From positions 1 to 5,449 of the forward strand of contig JACDHN010000204.1 in assembly GCA_013821025.1 (NCBI GenBank): a DNA stretch of 5,449 nt. The letters are read 5' to 3'. Origin of the DNA: Acidimicrobiia bacterium. GTDB taxonomy: Bacteria > Actinomycetota > Acidimicrobiia > Acidimicrobiales > Ilumatobacteraceae. The position numbers and the translations under genes are program-made. Each line of letters opens with the position of its first letter. Within the stretch, counting starts at the first letter, position 1. Shown piece after piece: positions 1 to 5,449 of this stretch. The notes beneath the pieces are model-generated. The model searched no databases. It saw only the letters and a program-made list of their open reading frames with translations, and was not told where the DNA came from.

Positions 1-978
1 CGTGAACGTGCCCTCCATCAGGCGGGCGGCCGCCTCCTCTGCCTGATCCTGCTCGAACGCCTGCTCGGCCTGCTCGATGAGCGTGACCAGGTCACCCATG
101 CCGAGGATGCGGCCGGCCATGCGGTCCGGGTGGAACTGCTCGAAGGCGTCGAGCTTCTCCCCCGTCGACGCAAAGGCGATCGGCTTGCCGATGACCTCCT
201 TGACCGACAGGGCGGCGCCTCCGCGGGCATCACCGTCGAGCTTGGAGAGGATCACACCGTCGATGGCGAGCGTCTCGTGGAACGCCTCGGCCACGGTGAC
301 GGCGTCCTGGCCGGTCATGGCGTCGACGACGAGGAATGTGTAGTCCGGATTGACTGCGCCCGAGATCAGGCGCACCTGCTCCATCATGTCCACGTCAATG
401 GCAAGGCGGCCGGCGGTATCGACGATGAGCACATCGCGCCCGAGGCGGCGGGCCTCCGCCAGCCCCCGGCCGGCCGTGAGCACAGGGTCTTCGGGATCGG
501 AGTACACGGGCACGCCGATCTGATCACCGAGCGTGCGCAGCTGCTCGACAGCTGCTGGGCGCTGAAGATCGGCGCCGACGAGCAGCGGCTGGCGGCCCTG
601 AGCCTTGAACCAGCGCGCCAGTTTGGCGGCGTTGGTGGTCTTGCCGGAGCCCTGCAAGCCGGCCATCAGCACGACCGTTGGCGGGCGGGAGGCGTAGCGG
701 ATCTGGAGCGTCTCGCCGCCAAGGATGCGGATCAGCTCGTCGTTGACGATCTTGACGACCTGCTGGGACGGGTCGAGGGCCTGAGACTGGGTGGCGCCGA
801 TCGCCCGCTCGCGGATGCGGTTGACGAGCTTGCGGGCCACGGCCACGTTCACGTCGGCTTCGAGCAAGGCGCTACGGATCTCGCGCAGCACCTCGTCGAC
901 GTCGCGCTCGGTCAGCCGGCCCTTGCCGCGGATGCGCTTGACGATCCCTTCGAGGCGGGTGGACAGGTTGTCGAACAT
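1..978 (-). CDS. ffh: Signal recognition particle GTPase Ffh (SRP54), C-terminus cut by window edge
   Basis: Ffh binds 4.5S/SRP RNA and signal peptides emerging from the ribosome, and docks with FtsY at the membrane in a GTP-dependent cycle. The reading frame is open to base 1, giving 326 residues. It starts MFDNLSTRLEGIVKRIRGKG, a typical Ffh N domain. GTPase motifs follow in order: P-loop GLQGSGKTT (residues 107-115), DLQRPAAVEQ (137-146), DTAGR (187-191), SKLDGDARGG (245-254) and STGEKLDAFEQF (271-282). RILGMGD (290-296) marks the passage into the M domain, of which only about 30 residues are present; the family is usually 450-520 residues, so the Met-rich RNA-binding part lies outside. 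The ATG at 978-976 is fixed by an in-frame TAG at 993-991 with no start codon between. No clear Shine-Dalgarno precedes it. The first position of the G4 motif is Ser instead of the usual Thr, a mild change. It is transcribed divergently from the sigma gene. Identification is secure. Confidence 0.98.
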   Translation of the reverse strand, partial: MFDNLSTRLEGIVKRIRGKGRLTERDVDEVLREIRSALLEADVNVAVARKLVNRIRERAIGATQSQALDPSQQVVKIVNDELIRILGGETLQIRYASRPPTVVLMAGLQGSGKTTNAAKLARWFKAQGRQPLLVGADLQRPAAVEQLRTLGDQIGVPVYSDPEDPVLTAGRGLAEARRLGRDVLIVDTAGRLAIDVDMMEQVRLISGAVNPDYTFLVVDAMTGQDAVTVAEAFHETLAIDGVILSKLDGDARGGAALSVKEVIGKPIAFASTGEKLDAFEQFHPDRMAGRILGMGDLVTLIEQAEQAFEQDQAEEAAARLMEGTFT

Positions 979-980
979 GC

Positions 981-998
981 GCCGGTCAGGCTACCGGC
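981..998 (-). promoter_or_regulatory. Hairpin abutting the ffh start codon
   Basis: The ffh leader, read on the minus strand, contains GCCGGT-AGCCTG-ACCGGC: a perfect 6-bp GC-rich stem with a 6-base loop. It ends two bases before the ATG. A G-run (GGGGGT, 1004-999) lies directly 5' of the stem, so folding would bring this weak Shine-Dalgarno-like run close to the start codon. The inverted repeat is seen directly. A role in ffh translation is inference, and a 6-bp palindrome can arise by chance in such GC-rich DNA. Confidence 0.4.
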
Positions 999-1040
999 AC
1001 CCCCATCTCGCGGGTTCGGAGTGAAAGGATCCGGCGGGGC

Positions 1041-1045
1041 GAGGA
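1041..1045 (+). promoter_or_regulatory. Ribosome binding site of the sigma-factor gene (decides start)
   Basis: GAGGA lies 3 bases before the TTG at 1049, 9 bases before the GTG at 1055 and 12 bases before the ATG at 1058. The spacing favours GTG 1055, with ATG 1058 next. The TTG is too close. The choice changes the protein by one to three residues only. Confidence 0.5.
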
Positions 1046-1054
1046 CTCTTGGGG

Positions 1055-1543
1055 GTGATGACGCTGCCGCATCGGGCCGACATCGACGCCGACGACGAGC
1101 CGGACATCGAGTCGTGGATCGTGCCCGTGCGGCGCGCCCTGGTGGCCCGGTACGGCATCGAAGTGGGGGCGGAGGCTGCCGCCGAGGCGGCGACGTGGGC
1201 CGTGGAGCACGCCGAACGGCTGGCGATGATGGGCAACCCGGCGGGCTACCTCTACCGAGTAGGCCAGACGGCCGCCCGTCGGTCGGTGCGCTGGGGAAGT
1301 CGTCACGTCATGTTCCCCTCAGAGCCGGTTGCGCCCGACCTGCCGCTACTTGACGTCGACCTGTTCCGGGCGCTCGAGCAGCTGCGGGAGGAGCACCGCA
1401 TCGCCGTGCTGCTCACCCACGGGTACGGGTACACGTACCGGCAGGTCGCCGAGGTACTCGACGTCAGCGAGGCGGCCGTGACCAACTTCGTCCATCGCGG
1501 CATGACCAAGCTGCGCTCGATCCTGGGAGACGATCCGACATGA
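1055..1543 (+). CDS. ECF-like RNA polymerase sigma factor (sigma-70 family, small)
   Basis: This is a 162-residue protein expected to bind RNA polymerase core and direct it to a small promoter set. Residues about 20-80 resemble a sigma-2 region, best seen in NPAGYLYRVGQTAARR (61-76), which matches the ECF region 2.4 style NPRAWLYRVARN. A linker follows. Residues about 103-157 form a sigma-4 / helix-turn-helix domain: RALEQLREEHRIAVLL, then YRQVAEVLDVSEAAVTNFVH and a basic end (RGMTKLRSIL). The helix normally carrying the acidic core-binding residues (D-D-x-x-Q-E type) is Ala-rich here (GAEAAAEAATW), so the region-2 match is weak. The length is a little below usual ECF factors (about 170-200). 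Its stop overlaps the next start by 4 bases (ATGA), so the two genes are translationally coupled, as expected for a sigma factor and its regulator. It could instead be a sigma-4-like DNA-binding regulator rather than a full sigma factor. The target promoters are unknown. Confidence 0.82.
   Translation: MMTLPHRADIDADDEPDIESWIVPVRRALVARYGIEVGAEAAAEAATWAVEHAERLAMMGNPAGYLYRVGQTAARRSVRWGSRHVMFPSEPVAPDLPLLDVDLFRALEQLREEHRIAVLLTHGYGYTYRQVAEVLDVSEAAVTNFVHRGMTKLRSILGDDPT
1525..1530 (+). promoter_or_regulatory. Ribosome binding site of the membrane-protein gene
   Basis: GGGAGA sits inside the end of the sigma gene, 9 bases before the ATG at 1540. It supports that start and shows that the downstream gene can recruit ribosomes as well as being coupled through the ATGA overlap. 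Confidence 0.6.
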
Positions 1544-2655
1544 CCAGTCTGGAATCCCGACTCCGATGCGCCGCCGAGGCGCTCGACGCCGCTGCCGAGG
1601 GTTGGGAATCGGCGACACCAGGCTCGTCAAAGGGCCCAGCGCGCCAGACCAGGTCCCGCCGGTTGCTCATCACCGCCGGCGCCGCCGCCACGATCCTCGC
1701 CGGCCTCATTGCAGTGGCGGTCCTCGCCAGAGACGAGGACTCTCGTTCACCAGCAGGGCCCCCACCCATCGACGGGGGCCCAGCTGCGACCACCCCAGCC
1801 ACACCGGCGACGGCCGCGCCCGGGGTCCCCGAACCGCCGGCAGGTGACGAACTGACGGCGGCGCTCGAGAACCTCGGCGTCGACGTCAAGTCTGCCCCGC
1901 CCGGCGCCATGCGGCTCGACGGCGCCCTCTTCTGCGGGGTGTCGACATGGACCCGGCCGGCCGTTTCGACCCTTCAGCCATCTCACCCGGCGCAGTGCAT
2001 CGCGGACAATCAGCACGGCCCAGACCCTTTGGTCTTCGTGCTCCAAGACGTAGACCGAGACCCAGACCAGAGAGTCATCACCGTCTGGCGATCGATCCCA
2101 GGCAAGGGGGTGCGCTTCTATTCGCATAGTGAGGACGGCGGCGAGTGGAGCACGTCAGCATGCGAGCTCGTGTTCTACCGGCGCGGGACTCCGACTCGCT
2201 CGCCGCAGTTCGGGTGTGACGACGATCGGGAGGCGGCGATGACCACGACGACCGTGCCGCCGCCACCGAACCAGCTCGCCACCGTGCTTCGGGCGCTCGG
2301 CGTCGATGTCGACGCCGCACCTCCAGGGGCGACCCGACTCGACGCCGAGTACTGCGGCGTGGACAGGTTCAGCGATTCCCAGCCGGAAGAACCGCAGACC
2401 GAAGCCCAGCGCTGCCTCATCGTTCGTTACGAGGCCGGCGAGCGGGCGATCGCGGTCACCGAGTGGATCACTCCGGAAGGTAGCCCAGTCATCACGATCT
2501 ACCGAGCAGACCCAGAAGGCGCGGTCGACGTCTACACGGACTCAACGCGAGATGCGGACTTCGGCAGCGGCGTGTGGGAGGTGAGTGCCTGCGACGGCGT
2601 CACATACGCCGAACGCAGCGGCCTCAGCCTGCGCGGTTGCCGATCCGGACGGTAA
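1540..2655 (+). CDS. Single-pass membrane protein with duplicated four-Cys external domain; candidate anti-sigma factor
   Basis: I do not recognise this 371-residue protein as a named family. Residues 1-41 are a short cytoplasmic tail with an amphipathic helix (LESRLRCAAEALDAAAE), ending in basic residues. Residues about 42-63 are a hydrophobic membrane helix. Residues 66-102 are a Pro/Ala/Thr-rich linker. Residues 103-226 and 244-367 are two diverged copies of one domain, separated by a linker containing TTTTVPPPP. Each copy begins L-x-x-LGVDV-x-x-APPGA-x-RLD, followed by CGV. Each has four cysteines at matching places (132, 153, 208, 226 and 272, 292, 351, 367) and a W-x-x-SAC motif. The positive-inside rule puts the repeats outside the cell, where the cysteines could form disulfides. 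The 4-base overlap with the sigma gene suggests that it binds and holds that sigma factor. However, the tail is much shorter than a standard anti-sigma domain and lacks the zinc motif HxxxCxxC. The anti-sigma role is inferred from context; the topology and duplication are visible in the sequence. Confidence 0.8.
   Translation: MTSLESRLRCAAEALDAAAEGWESATPGSSKGPARQTRSRRLLITAGAAATILAGLIAVAVLARDEDSRSPAGPPPIDGGPAATTPATPATAAPGVPEPPAGDELTAALENLGVDVKSAPPGAMRLDGALFCGVSTWTRPAVSTLQPSHPAQCIADNQHGPDPLVFVLQDVDRDPDQRVITVWRSIPGKGVRFYSHSEDGGEWSTSACELVFYRRGTPTRSPQFGCDDDREAAMTTTTVPPPPNQLATVLRALGVDVDAAPPGATRLDAEYCGVDRFSDSQPEEPQTEAQRCLIVRYEAGERAIAVTEWITPEGSPVITIYRADPEGAVDVYTDSTRDADFGSGVWEVSACDGVTYAERSGLSLRGCRSGR
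1846..2217 (+). repeat. External domain copy 1 of the membrane protein
   Basis: This segment codes for residues 103-226, from DELTAALENLGVDV to the cysteine of PQFGC. It aligns with the second copy of equal length (124 residues). The best-conserved part is at the start (LGVDV, APPGA, RLD, CGV) and around W-x-x-SAC. Cysteine spacings are 21, 55 and 18 residues. It is a coding duplication, too diverged at the DNA level to be a recent event. Confidence 0.8.
2269..2640 (+). repeat. External domain copy 2 of the membrane protein
   Basis: This segment codes for residues 244-367, from NQLATVLRALGVDV to the cysteine of LRGC, four residues before the stop. Cysteine spacings are 20, 59 and 16 residues, close to copy 1. 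The middle of the domain differs most between the copies; this copy is richer in Glu there (SQPEEPQTEAQ). Confidence 0.8.
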
Positions 2656-2685
2656 CAGCGACACCTACCCCATGGCATCGGCGCT

Positions 2686-2791
2686 CGATCTGTGAGCCTT
2701 CGACGCCGAAACCGGCCGCAGGGATCACACTTCCAGGCGTCCTACCCGAACTGTGAGCCCTCGACGTAGATATCGGCCGTGTGTCTCACAG
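2686..2791. repeat. Imperfect intergenic direct repeat, two 45-bp copies
   Basis: Copies at 2686-2730 and 2747-2791, offset by 61 bases, match at 33 of 45 positions by hand count. The first 20 positions match at 18 (CGAWCTGTGAGCCYTCGACG). Both copies also keep CGGCCG (2713-2718 and 2774-2779) and TCACA (2725-2729 and 2786-2790), so each is bounded by TGTGA and TCACA with 29 bases between. They lie between the 3' ends of two convergent genes. The function is unknown; possibilities are a repeated terminator structure or an old tandem duplication. Confidence 0.6.
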
Positions 2792-2796
2792 TTCGG
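2746..2796. terminator. Inverted repeat between convergent genes, possible bidirectional terminator
   Basis: CCGAACTGTGAG (2746-2757) and CTCACAGTTCGG (2785-2796) are perfect inverted copies of 12 bases with a 27-base spacer. On the minus strand the structure begins 11 bases after the ftsY stop. On the plus strand it lies about 90 bases after the stop of the membrane-protein gene. No T-run follows on either strand and the loop is long, so it is not a textbook intrinsic terminator, although actinobacterial terminators often lack a U tail. It overlaps the second copy of the intergenic repeat. Confidence 0.5.
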
Positions 2797-2807
2797 TCTC
2801 GGACCGC

Positions 2808-3944
2808 TCAGATGTCGAACAGGGCGTCGACGAACTCGTCGGGGTCGAAGGGGCGCAGATCGCCGATGGTCTCACCAACGCCGACCAGCTTGACGGGGAT
2901 GCCCAGCTCGGTCTCGATGGCGAACACGATGCCACCCTTGGCCGAGCCGTCGAGCTTGGTGAGCACTACACCGGTCACCTGCGTCGCCTGCTCGAACTGG
3001 CGGGCCTGGGCCAGGCCGTTCTGGCCCGTCGTGGCGTCGATCACGAGCAGCACCTCGGTGACCCGACCTGCGCCCTTCTCGGCCACGCGGCGCACCTTGG
3101 ACAGCTCCTCCATCAGGTTCGTCTTCGTGTGCAGCCGCCCAGCCGTATCGGCCAGCACGAGGGGGATCTGGCGCGCCGACGCGCTCTCGATGGCGTCGTA
3201 GACGACAGCGCTCGGGTCGCCGCCCTCGTTGCCCCGCACGATCGGCACCTCAGCCCGCTCCGCCCACGTGCTGAGCTGCTCGGTCGCTGCGGCGCGGAAG
3301 GTATCGCCGGCCGCCAGCAGCACCTGACGGCCGTCCTCTCGTTGCTGGTTGGCGATCTTGCCGATGGTCGTCGTCTTGCCGACTCCGTTCACGCCCACGA
3401 ACATCCACACGTTCGGGCTGGTCGGATCGCCGGGCTCGTAATGCAGCACCCGGTCGGGGCCGTGCAACCGGGCTTTCATCTCGGCGGCCAGGCTGTCGAG
3501 CAGGGCGTCAGGTTCGGTGAGCTCCTTGGCGTCGACACGCTGGCGCAACGTTGCCAGCAGCTCGTCGGACACCGCGACGCCAACATCGGCCCGCAGTAGG
3601 GCCTCCTCGAGGTCATCCCATGTCTCTGGACCGATGCCTCGCCGGCCGCGGATCCCTGCGAACGCACCGGCCAGCGCCGAGCGCATCGTCGCCAGACGCT
3701 GGCGCAGCGTTGCCGGCTCTGGTTCGACTTCGGGCTCGAGCAGCTCGGGCTCGACAGCGGTCGGTTCCTCCACCACAGTGCCCGTCGCAGGGGGCACGGA
3801 GGTCCTCGGCGGAGGTGTAGGTGGCGCCGGACGAAACCGGGTCTTGGCGTCGATCGAGCGGGCGGCTCGGCGCCGCGAGGCCACGAGCACGGCGATGCCG
3901 AACAGCACGACGAGCCCGATGAGGACGAGATAGATCCAATCCAT
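2808..3944 (-). CDS. ftsY: Signal recognition particle receptor GTPase FtsY
   Basis: FtsY is the membrane-side partner of Ffh; the two GTPases pair and hand ribosome-nascent chains to the Sec translocon. From the ATG at 3944 the protein has 378 residues. Residues about 4-22 are a membrane helix (IYLVLIGLVVLFGIAVLVA). Residues about 38-79 are a Pro/Glu-rich linker. The N domain runs from about 80 to 170. The G domain follows with P-loop GVNGVGKTT (184-192), DTFRAAATEQL (214-224), DTAGR (266-270), TKLDGSAKGG (329-338) and GVGE (355-358), and it ends in FVDALFDI as is usual for the family. All catalytic motifs are intact. The frame also allows a GTG at 3974, adding ten residues; I prefer the ATG because MDWIYLVLI leads straight into the membrane helix, although neither start has a strong Shine-Dalgarno. 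It lies 70 bases downstream of smc on the same strand, so the two are probably co-transcribed. A membrane-spanning FtsY N-terminus is known from actinobacteria. Confidence 0.97.
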   Translation of the reverse strand: MDWIYLVLIGLVVLFGIAVLVASRRRAARSIDAKTRFRPAPPTPPPRTSVPPATGTVVEEPTAVEPELLEPEVEPEPATLRQRLATMRSALAGAFAGIRGRRGIGPETWDDLEEALLRADVGVAVSDELLATLRQRVDAKELTEPDALLDSLAAEMKARLHGPDRVLHYEPGDPTSPNVWMFVGVNGVGKTTTIGKIANQQREDGRQVLLAAGDTFRAAATEQLSTWAERAEVPIVRGNEGGDPSAVVYDAIESASARQIPLVLADTAGRLHTKTNLMEELSKVRRVAEKGAGRVTEVLLVIDATTGQNGLAQARQFEQATQVTGVVLTKLDGSAKGGIVFAIETELGIPVKLVGVGETIGDLRPFDPDEFVDALFDI

Positions 3945-4014
3945 CGCCGCCCGACCGTATCCCGCCAGCACCACGCTCGCGCCCCGCCACGCCGACAGAA
4001 CGGGGTGTGAGGGG

Positions 4015-5449
4015 TCAGACGAGGCTTGGCGTTGTCTGGTCGTCTGGCTCGGTGATGCGTTCGGCGATCACCTTCGACGAGCCGCCAGGCTGCATCGACA
4101 CGCCGAGCAGGCAGTCGCCGGCCTCCATCGTGCGCTTCTGATGGCTGACGATGAGCAGCTGGGCCTCGGAGCGGAACTCGGTCAGCAACCCGAGGAAGCG
4201 GTGCAGGTTCACGTCGTCGAGGGCGGCCTCGACCTCGTCCATCACGTAGAACGGCGATGGCCGGCTACGGAACACGGCGAACAGGAAGGCGAGCGCCGTG
4301 AGGCTGCGCTCGCCGCCCGACAGCAACGAAAGCTTCTTGACGTTCTTGCCCGACGGCTTGGCCTCGACCTCGATCCCTGTGTCGAGCATGTCGTCGGGCT
4401 GAGTGAGCACCAACTTGCCCGTGCCTCCAGGGAACAGCATCGTGAACAAGGCCGCGAAGTTGGCGCTCACGTCTGTGTAGGCGGCAGCGAACACCGTCTG
4501 GATCTCGTTGTCGATGGCGGAGATCACCCGGTTGAGCTCGCGGCGAGTGCTGCGCACGTCTTCGAGCTGGGACTCGAGGAACGAATGCCGCTCCTGCAGC
4601 TCGTTGAACTCCTCGAGCGCCAACGGGTTGATCGGACCGAGAAGGCGCAGCTCGCGCTCGAGCTCGCGCACCCGCCCCGCCGGCGTTGCGCCGTCTCGCA
4701 GCTCTGGCCGCTCGGCGCGCTCGGCCGTCTCGGGCTCGATCGACAAGTCGCGGCGCAGCGTCTCCACCACACCTTCCAGTCGCAATCGAGTCTCGGCCTC
4801 GTCGAGCTCCGTACGCCGGGAACGCTCACGCTGCGCCTCCAACTTGTGCTCGGCGTCGGATCGGGCGGCGCGGCATTGCTCCAGGCGGGTCGTCAGTTCG
4901 CGGACCTGCTCGTTCACCCGGCGCCGGCGTTCACTCAGCGACTGGTGCTCGGCCTCCAGCGTCACCCGGTGGGCGTCAAGGCGCTCGTGCATCTCGTCGA
5001 GCATCCGCATGGTGCGTTCCAGCCGTCGTCGCCGCGCCCCCGCTTCGTCGCGGGCCGTGGCGTCAGCAGCTAGGCGCTCCTCCGTGTCGCCGATCCGGCG
5101 CTCCAACAGGTGACGACGTTCCTGCAGCGAGGCGTCGCGTACCTCGAGCTCCCGGCGCCGCGACGCCAGCAACTCGGCCCGCGTGTCGAGAACGGTGATG
5201 CGGTCGCTTCGCTCCTGTGCGGCGCTCATCTCGGCAGCCGCATCTCGTTCGAGGGCCGAAACCAGCTCCTCCAGCTCCTCGATACGGGTGCGATGCGCCA
5301 TGACGTGGCGCTCCTGCTCGGCAATCTCGGGCGAGAGCGATTCGAGCTGGCCATCGATGTCGCGCAGTTGGTGCCGTAGCCGGTCGAGACCATCGGCGTC
5401 GGCTGCCCGGGCGGCGTGGTTGGCGTCGACGGCTTGCTGGGCGAGTCGC
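4015..5449 (-). CDS. smc: Chromosome segregation/condensation ATPase SMC, C-terminal half
   Basis: SMC dimers, with ScpA and ScpB, load on DNA and organise the newly replicated chromosome. The frame is open through the right edge; the ATG at 5301 is internal, since coding continues upstream without a stop. About 478 residues are present of a usual length near 1,180. From 5449 to roughly 4650 there is continuous coiled coil rich in Glu, Arg, Leu and Ala, the returning arm after the hinge, which is not in the window. The LGPINPLALEEF segment (about 4650-4606) leads into the C-terminal head. The head has the ABC signature LSGGE (4323-4309), Walker B and D-loop FYVMDEVEAALDD (4251-4213) and the switch histidine in VSHQKRTM (from 4149). 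The Walker A half lies outside. The protein ends in a short acidic, polar tail (TEPDDQTTPSLV). All visible ATPase motifs are intact. ftsY follows on the same strand. Confidence 0.97.
   Translation of the reverse strand, partial: RLAQQAVDANHAARAADADGLDRLRHQLRDIDGQLESLSPEIAEQERHVMAHRTRIEELEELVSALERDAAAEMSAAQERSDRITVLDTRAELLASRRRELEVRDASLQERRHLLERRIGDTEERLAADATARDEAGARRRRLERTMRMLDEMHERLDAHRVTLEAEHQSLSERRRRVNEQVRELTTRLEQCRAARSDAEHKLEAQRERSRRTELDEAETRLRLEGVVETLRRDLSIEPETAERAERPELRDGATPAGRVRELERELRLLGPINPLALEEFNELQERHSFLESQLEDVRSTRRELNRVISAIDNEIQTVFAAAYTDVSANFAALFTMLFPGGTGKLVLTQPDDMLDTGIEVEAKPSGKNVKKLSLLSGGERSLTALAFLFAVFRSRPSPFYVMDEVEAALDDVNLHRFLGLLTEFRSEAQLLIVSHQKRTMEAGDCLLGVSMQPGGSSKVIAERITEPDDQTTPSLV

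Larger units (their letters stand above)
979..1054. promoter_or_regulatory. Divergent intergenic region between ffh and the sigma-factor gene
   Basis: These 76 bases separate two start codons pointing away from each other, so they, or the early coding sequence, must hold the promoter for the sigma-factor gene and a promoter for ffh unless ffh is transcribed from further upstream. I could not find a convincing -35/-10 pair on either strand. The segment contains the ffh leader hairpin, a G-rich run and the GAGGA ribosome binding site of the sigma gene. The assignment as a promoter region rests only on gene orientation. Confidence 0.45.

Noticed and set aside
130..1353. 407-codon open frame on the plus strand across ffh
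   Set aside because: It is antisense to ffh and runs into the sigma gene. The product is a low-complexity Arg/Gly/Ala/Leu-rich sequence with no domain, as expected for a shadow frame in high-GC DNA, and the opposite strand encodes a clear Ffh.
1464..1910. 148-codon minus-strand frame over the sigma/membrane-protein junction
   Set aside because: The plus strand here has two genes with recognisable features, a good ribosome binding site and a coupled overlap. The minus frame is Ala/Gly/Ser-rich filler.
2574..2756. 60-codon plus-strand frame spanning the end of the membrane-protein gene and the intergenic repeat
   Set aside because: It has no clear ribosome binding site, overlaps the real gene out of frame and has an Arg/Pro/Thr-rich product. 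Its extension into the gap is explained by chance.
2691..2790. TGTGA/TCACA pairs as CRP-type operator sites
   Set aside because: CRP half-sites are 6 bases apart, whereas here 29 bases separate them, and the region lies between gene ends rather than at promoters.
3945..3974. GTG start of ftsY ten codons upstream
   Set aside because: It is possible but less likely, because the added residues VLAGYGRAA are not typical and the ATG at 3944 leads directly into the membrane helix. It is noted as an alternative in the gene entry.
3980..4008. CCCCG/CGGGG short inverted repeat in the smc-ftsY gap
   Set aside because: The stem is only 5 bp with a long loop, in DNA where such matches are frequent. ftsY follows closely and is probably co-transcribed, so a terminator is unlikely.
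4141..5073. 310-codon open frame on the plus strand across smc
   Set aside because: It is antisense to the SMC head and coiled coil. Its Leu/Glu/His-rich product mirrors the codon bias of the real gene and shows no motif.
4015..5301. smc fragment starting at the ATG at 5301
   Set aside because: The frame stays open from 5302 to the window edge with the same coiled-coil character, so this ATG is an internal Met, not the gene start.

Overview
The window is high-GC bacterial DNA, almost wholly coding. It carries the conserved chromosomal cluster smc - ftsY - ffh on the minus strand. A two-gene sigma-factor / membrane-protein module sits between ftsY and ffh on the plus strand. The GC content, the Ffh motif style (DLQRPAAVEQ, STGEKLDAF), a FtsY with an N-terminal membrane helix and Pro/Glu-rich linker, and the sigma-like motif NPAGYLYRVGQ all suggest an actinobacterium. 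My best guess is the Acidimicrobiia or a relative; this is inference from sequence style, not from a search.

Layout from left to right. 1-978 (minus) is the first 326 codons of ffh, the SRP54-type GTPase; its RNA-binding M domain lies mostly outside the window. 979-1054 is a short divergent spacer that holds a hairpin right next to the ffh start codon. 1055-1543 (plus) encodes a small ECF-like sigma factor. 1540-2655 (plus) overlaps it by 4 bases (ATGA) and encodes a single-pass membrane protein, presumably the partner or anti-sigma factor. Its external part is two copies of a roughly 124-residue, four-cysteine domain. 2656-2807 is the only sizeable non-coding stretch and lies between convergent genes. 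It contains an imperfect 45-bp direct repeat and a perfect 12-bp inverted repeat with a 27-base loop. 2808-3944 (minus) is ftsY, the SRP receptor GTPase. 4015-5449 (minus) is the C-terminal half of smc, the chromosome condensation ATPase, cut by the right window edge.

Ffh and FtsY form the GTP-dependent pair that delivers ribosomes making membrane proteins to the translocon, and SMC works in chromosome segregation. Their clustering is common and ordinary. The less ordinary part is the plus-strand module: a sigma factor with a poorly conserved core-binding region, coupled to a membrane protein with a very short cytoplasmic tail and a duplicated Cys-containing external domain that I do not recognise. 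It looks like a cell-surface signalling unit inserted between the two SRP GTPase genes. No tRNA, rRNA, CRISPR array, insertion sequence or phage feature was seen.
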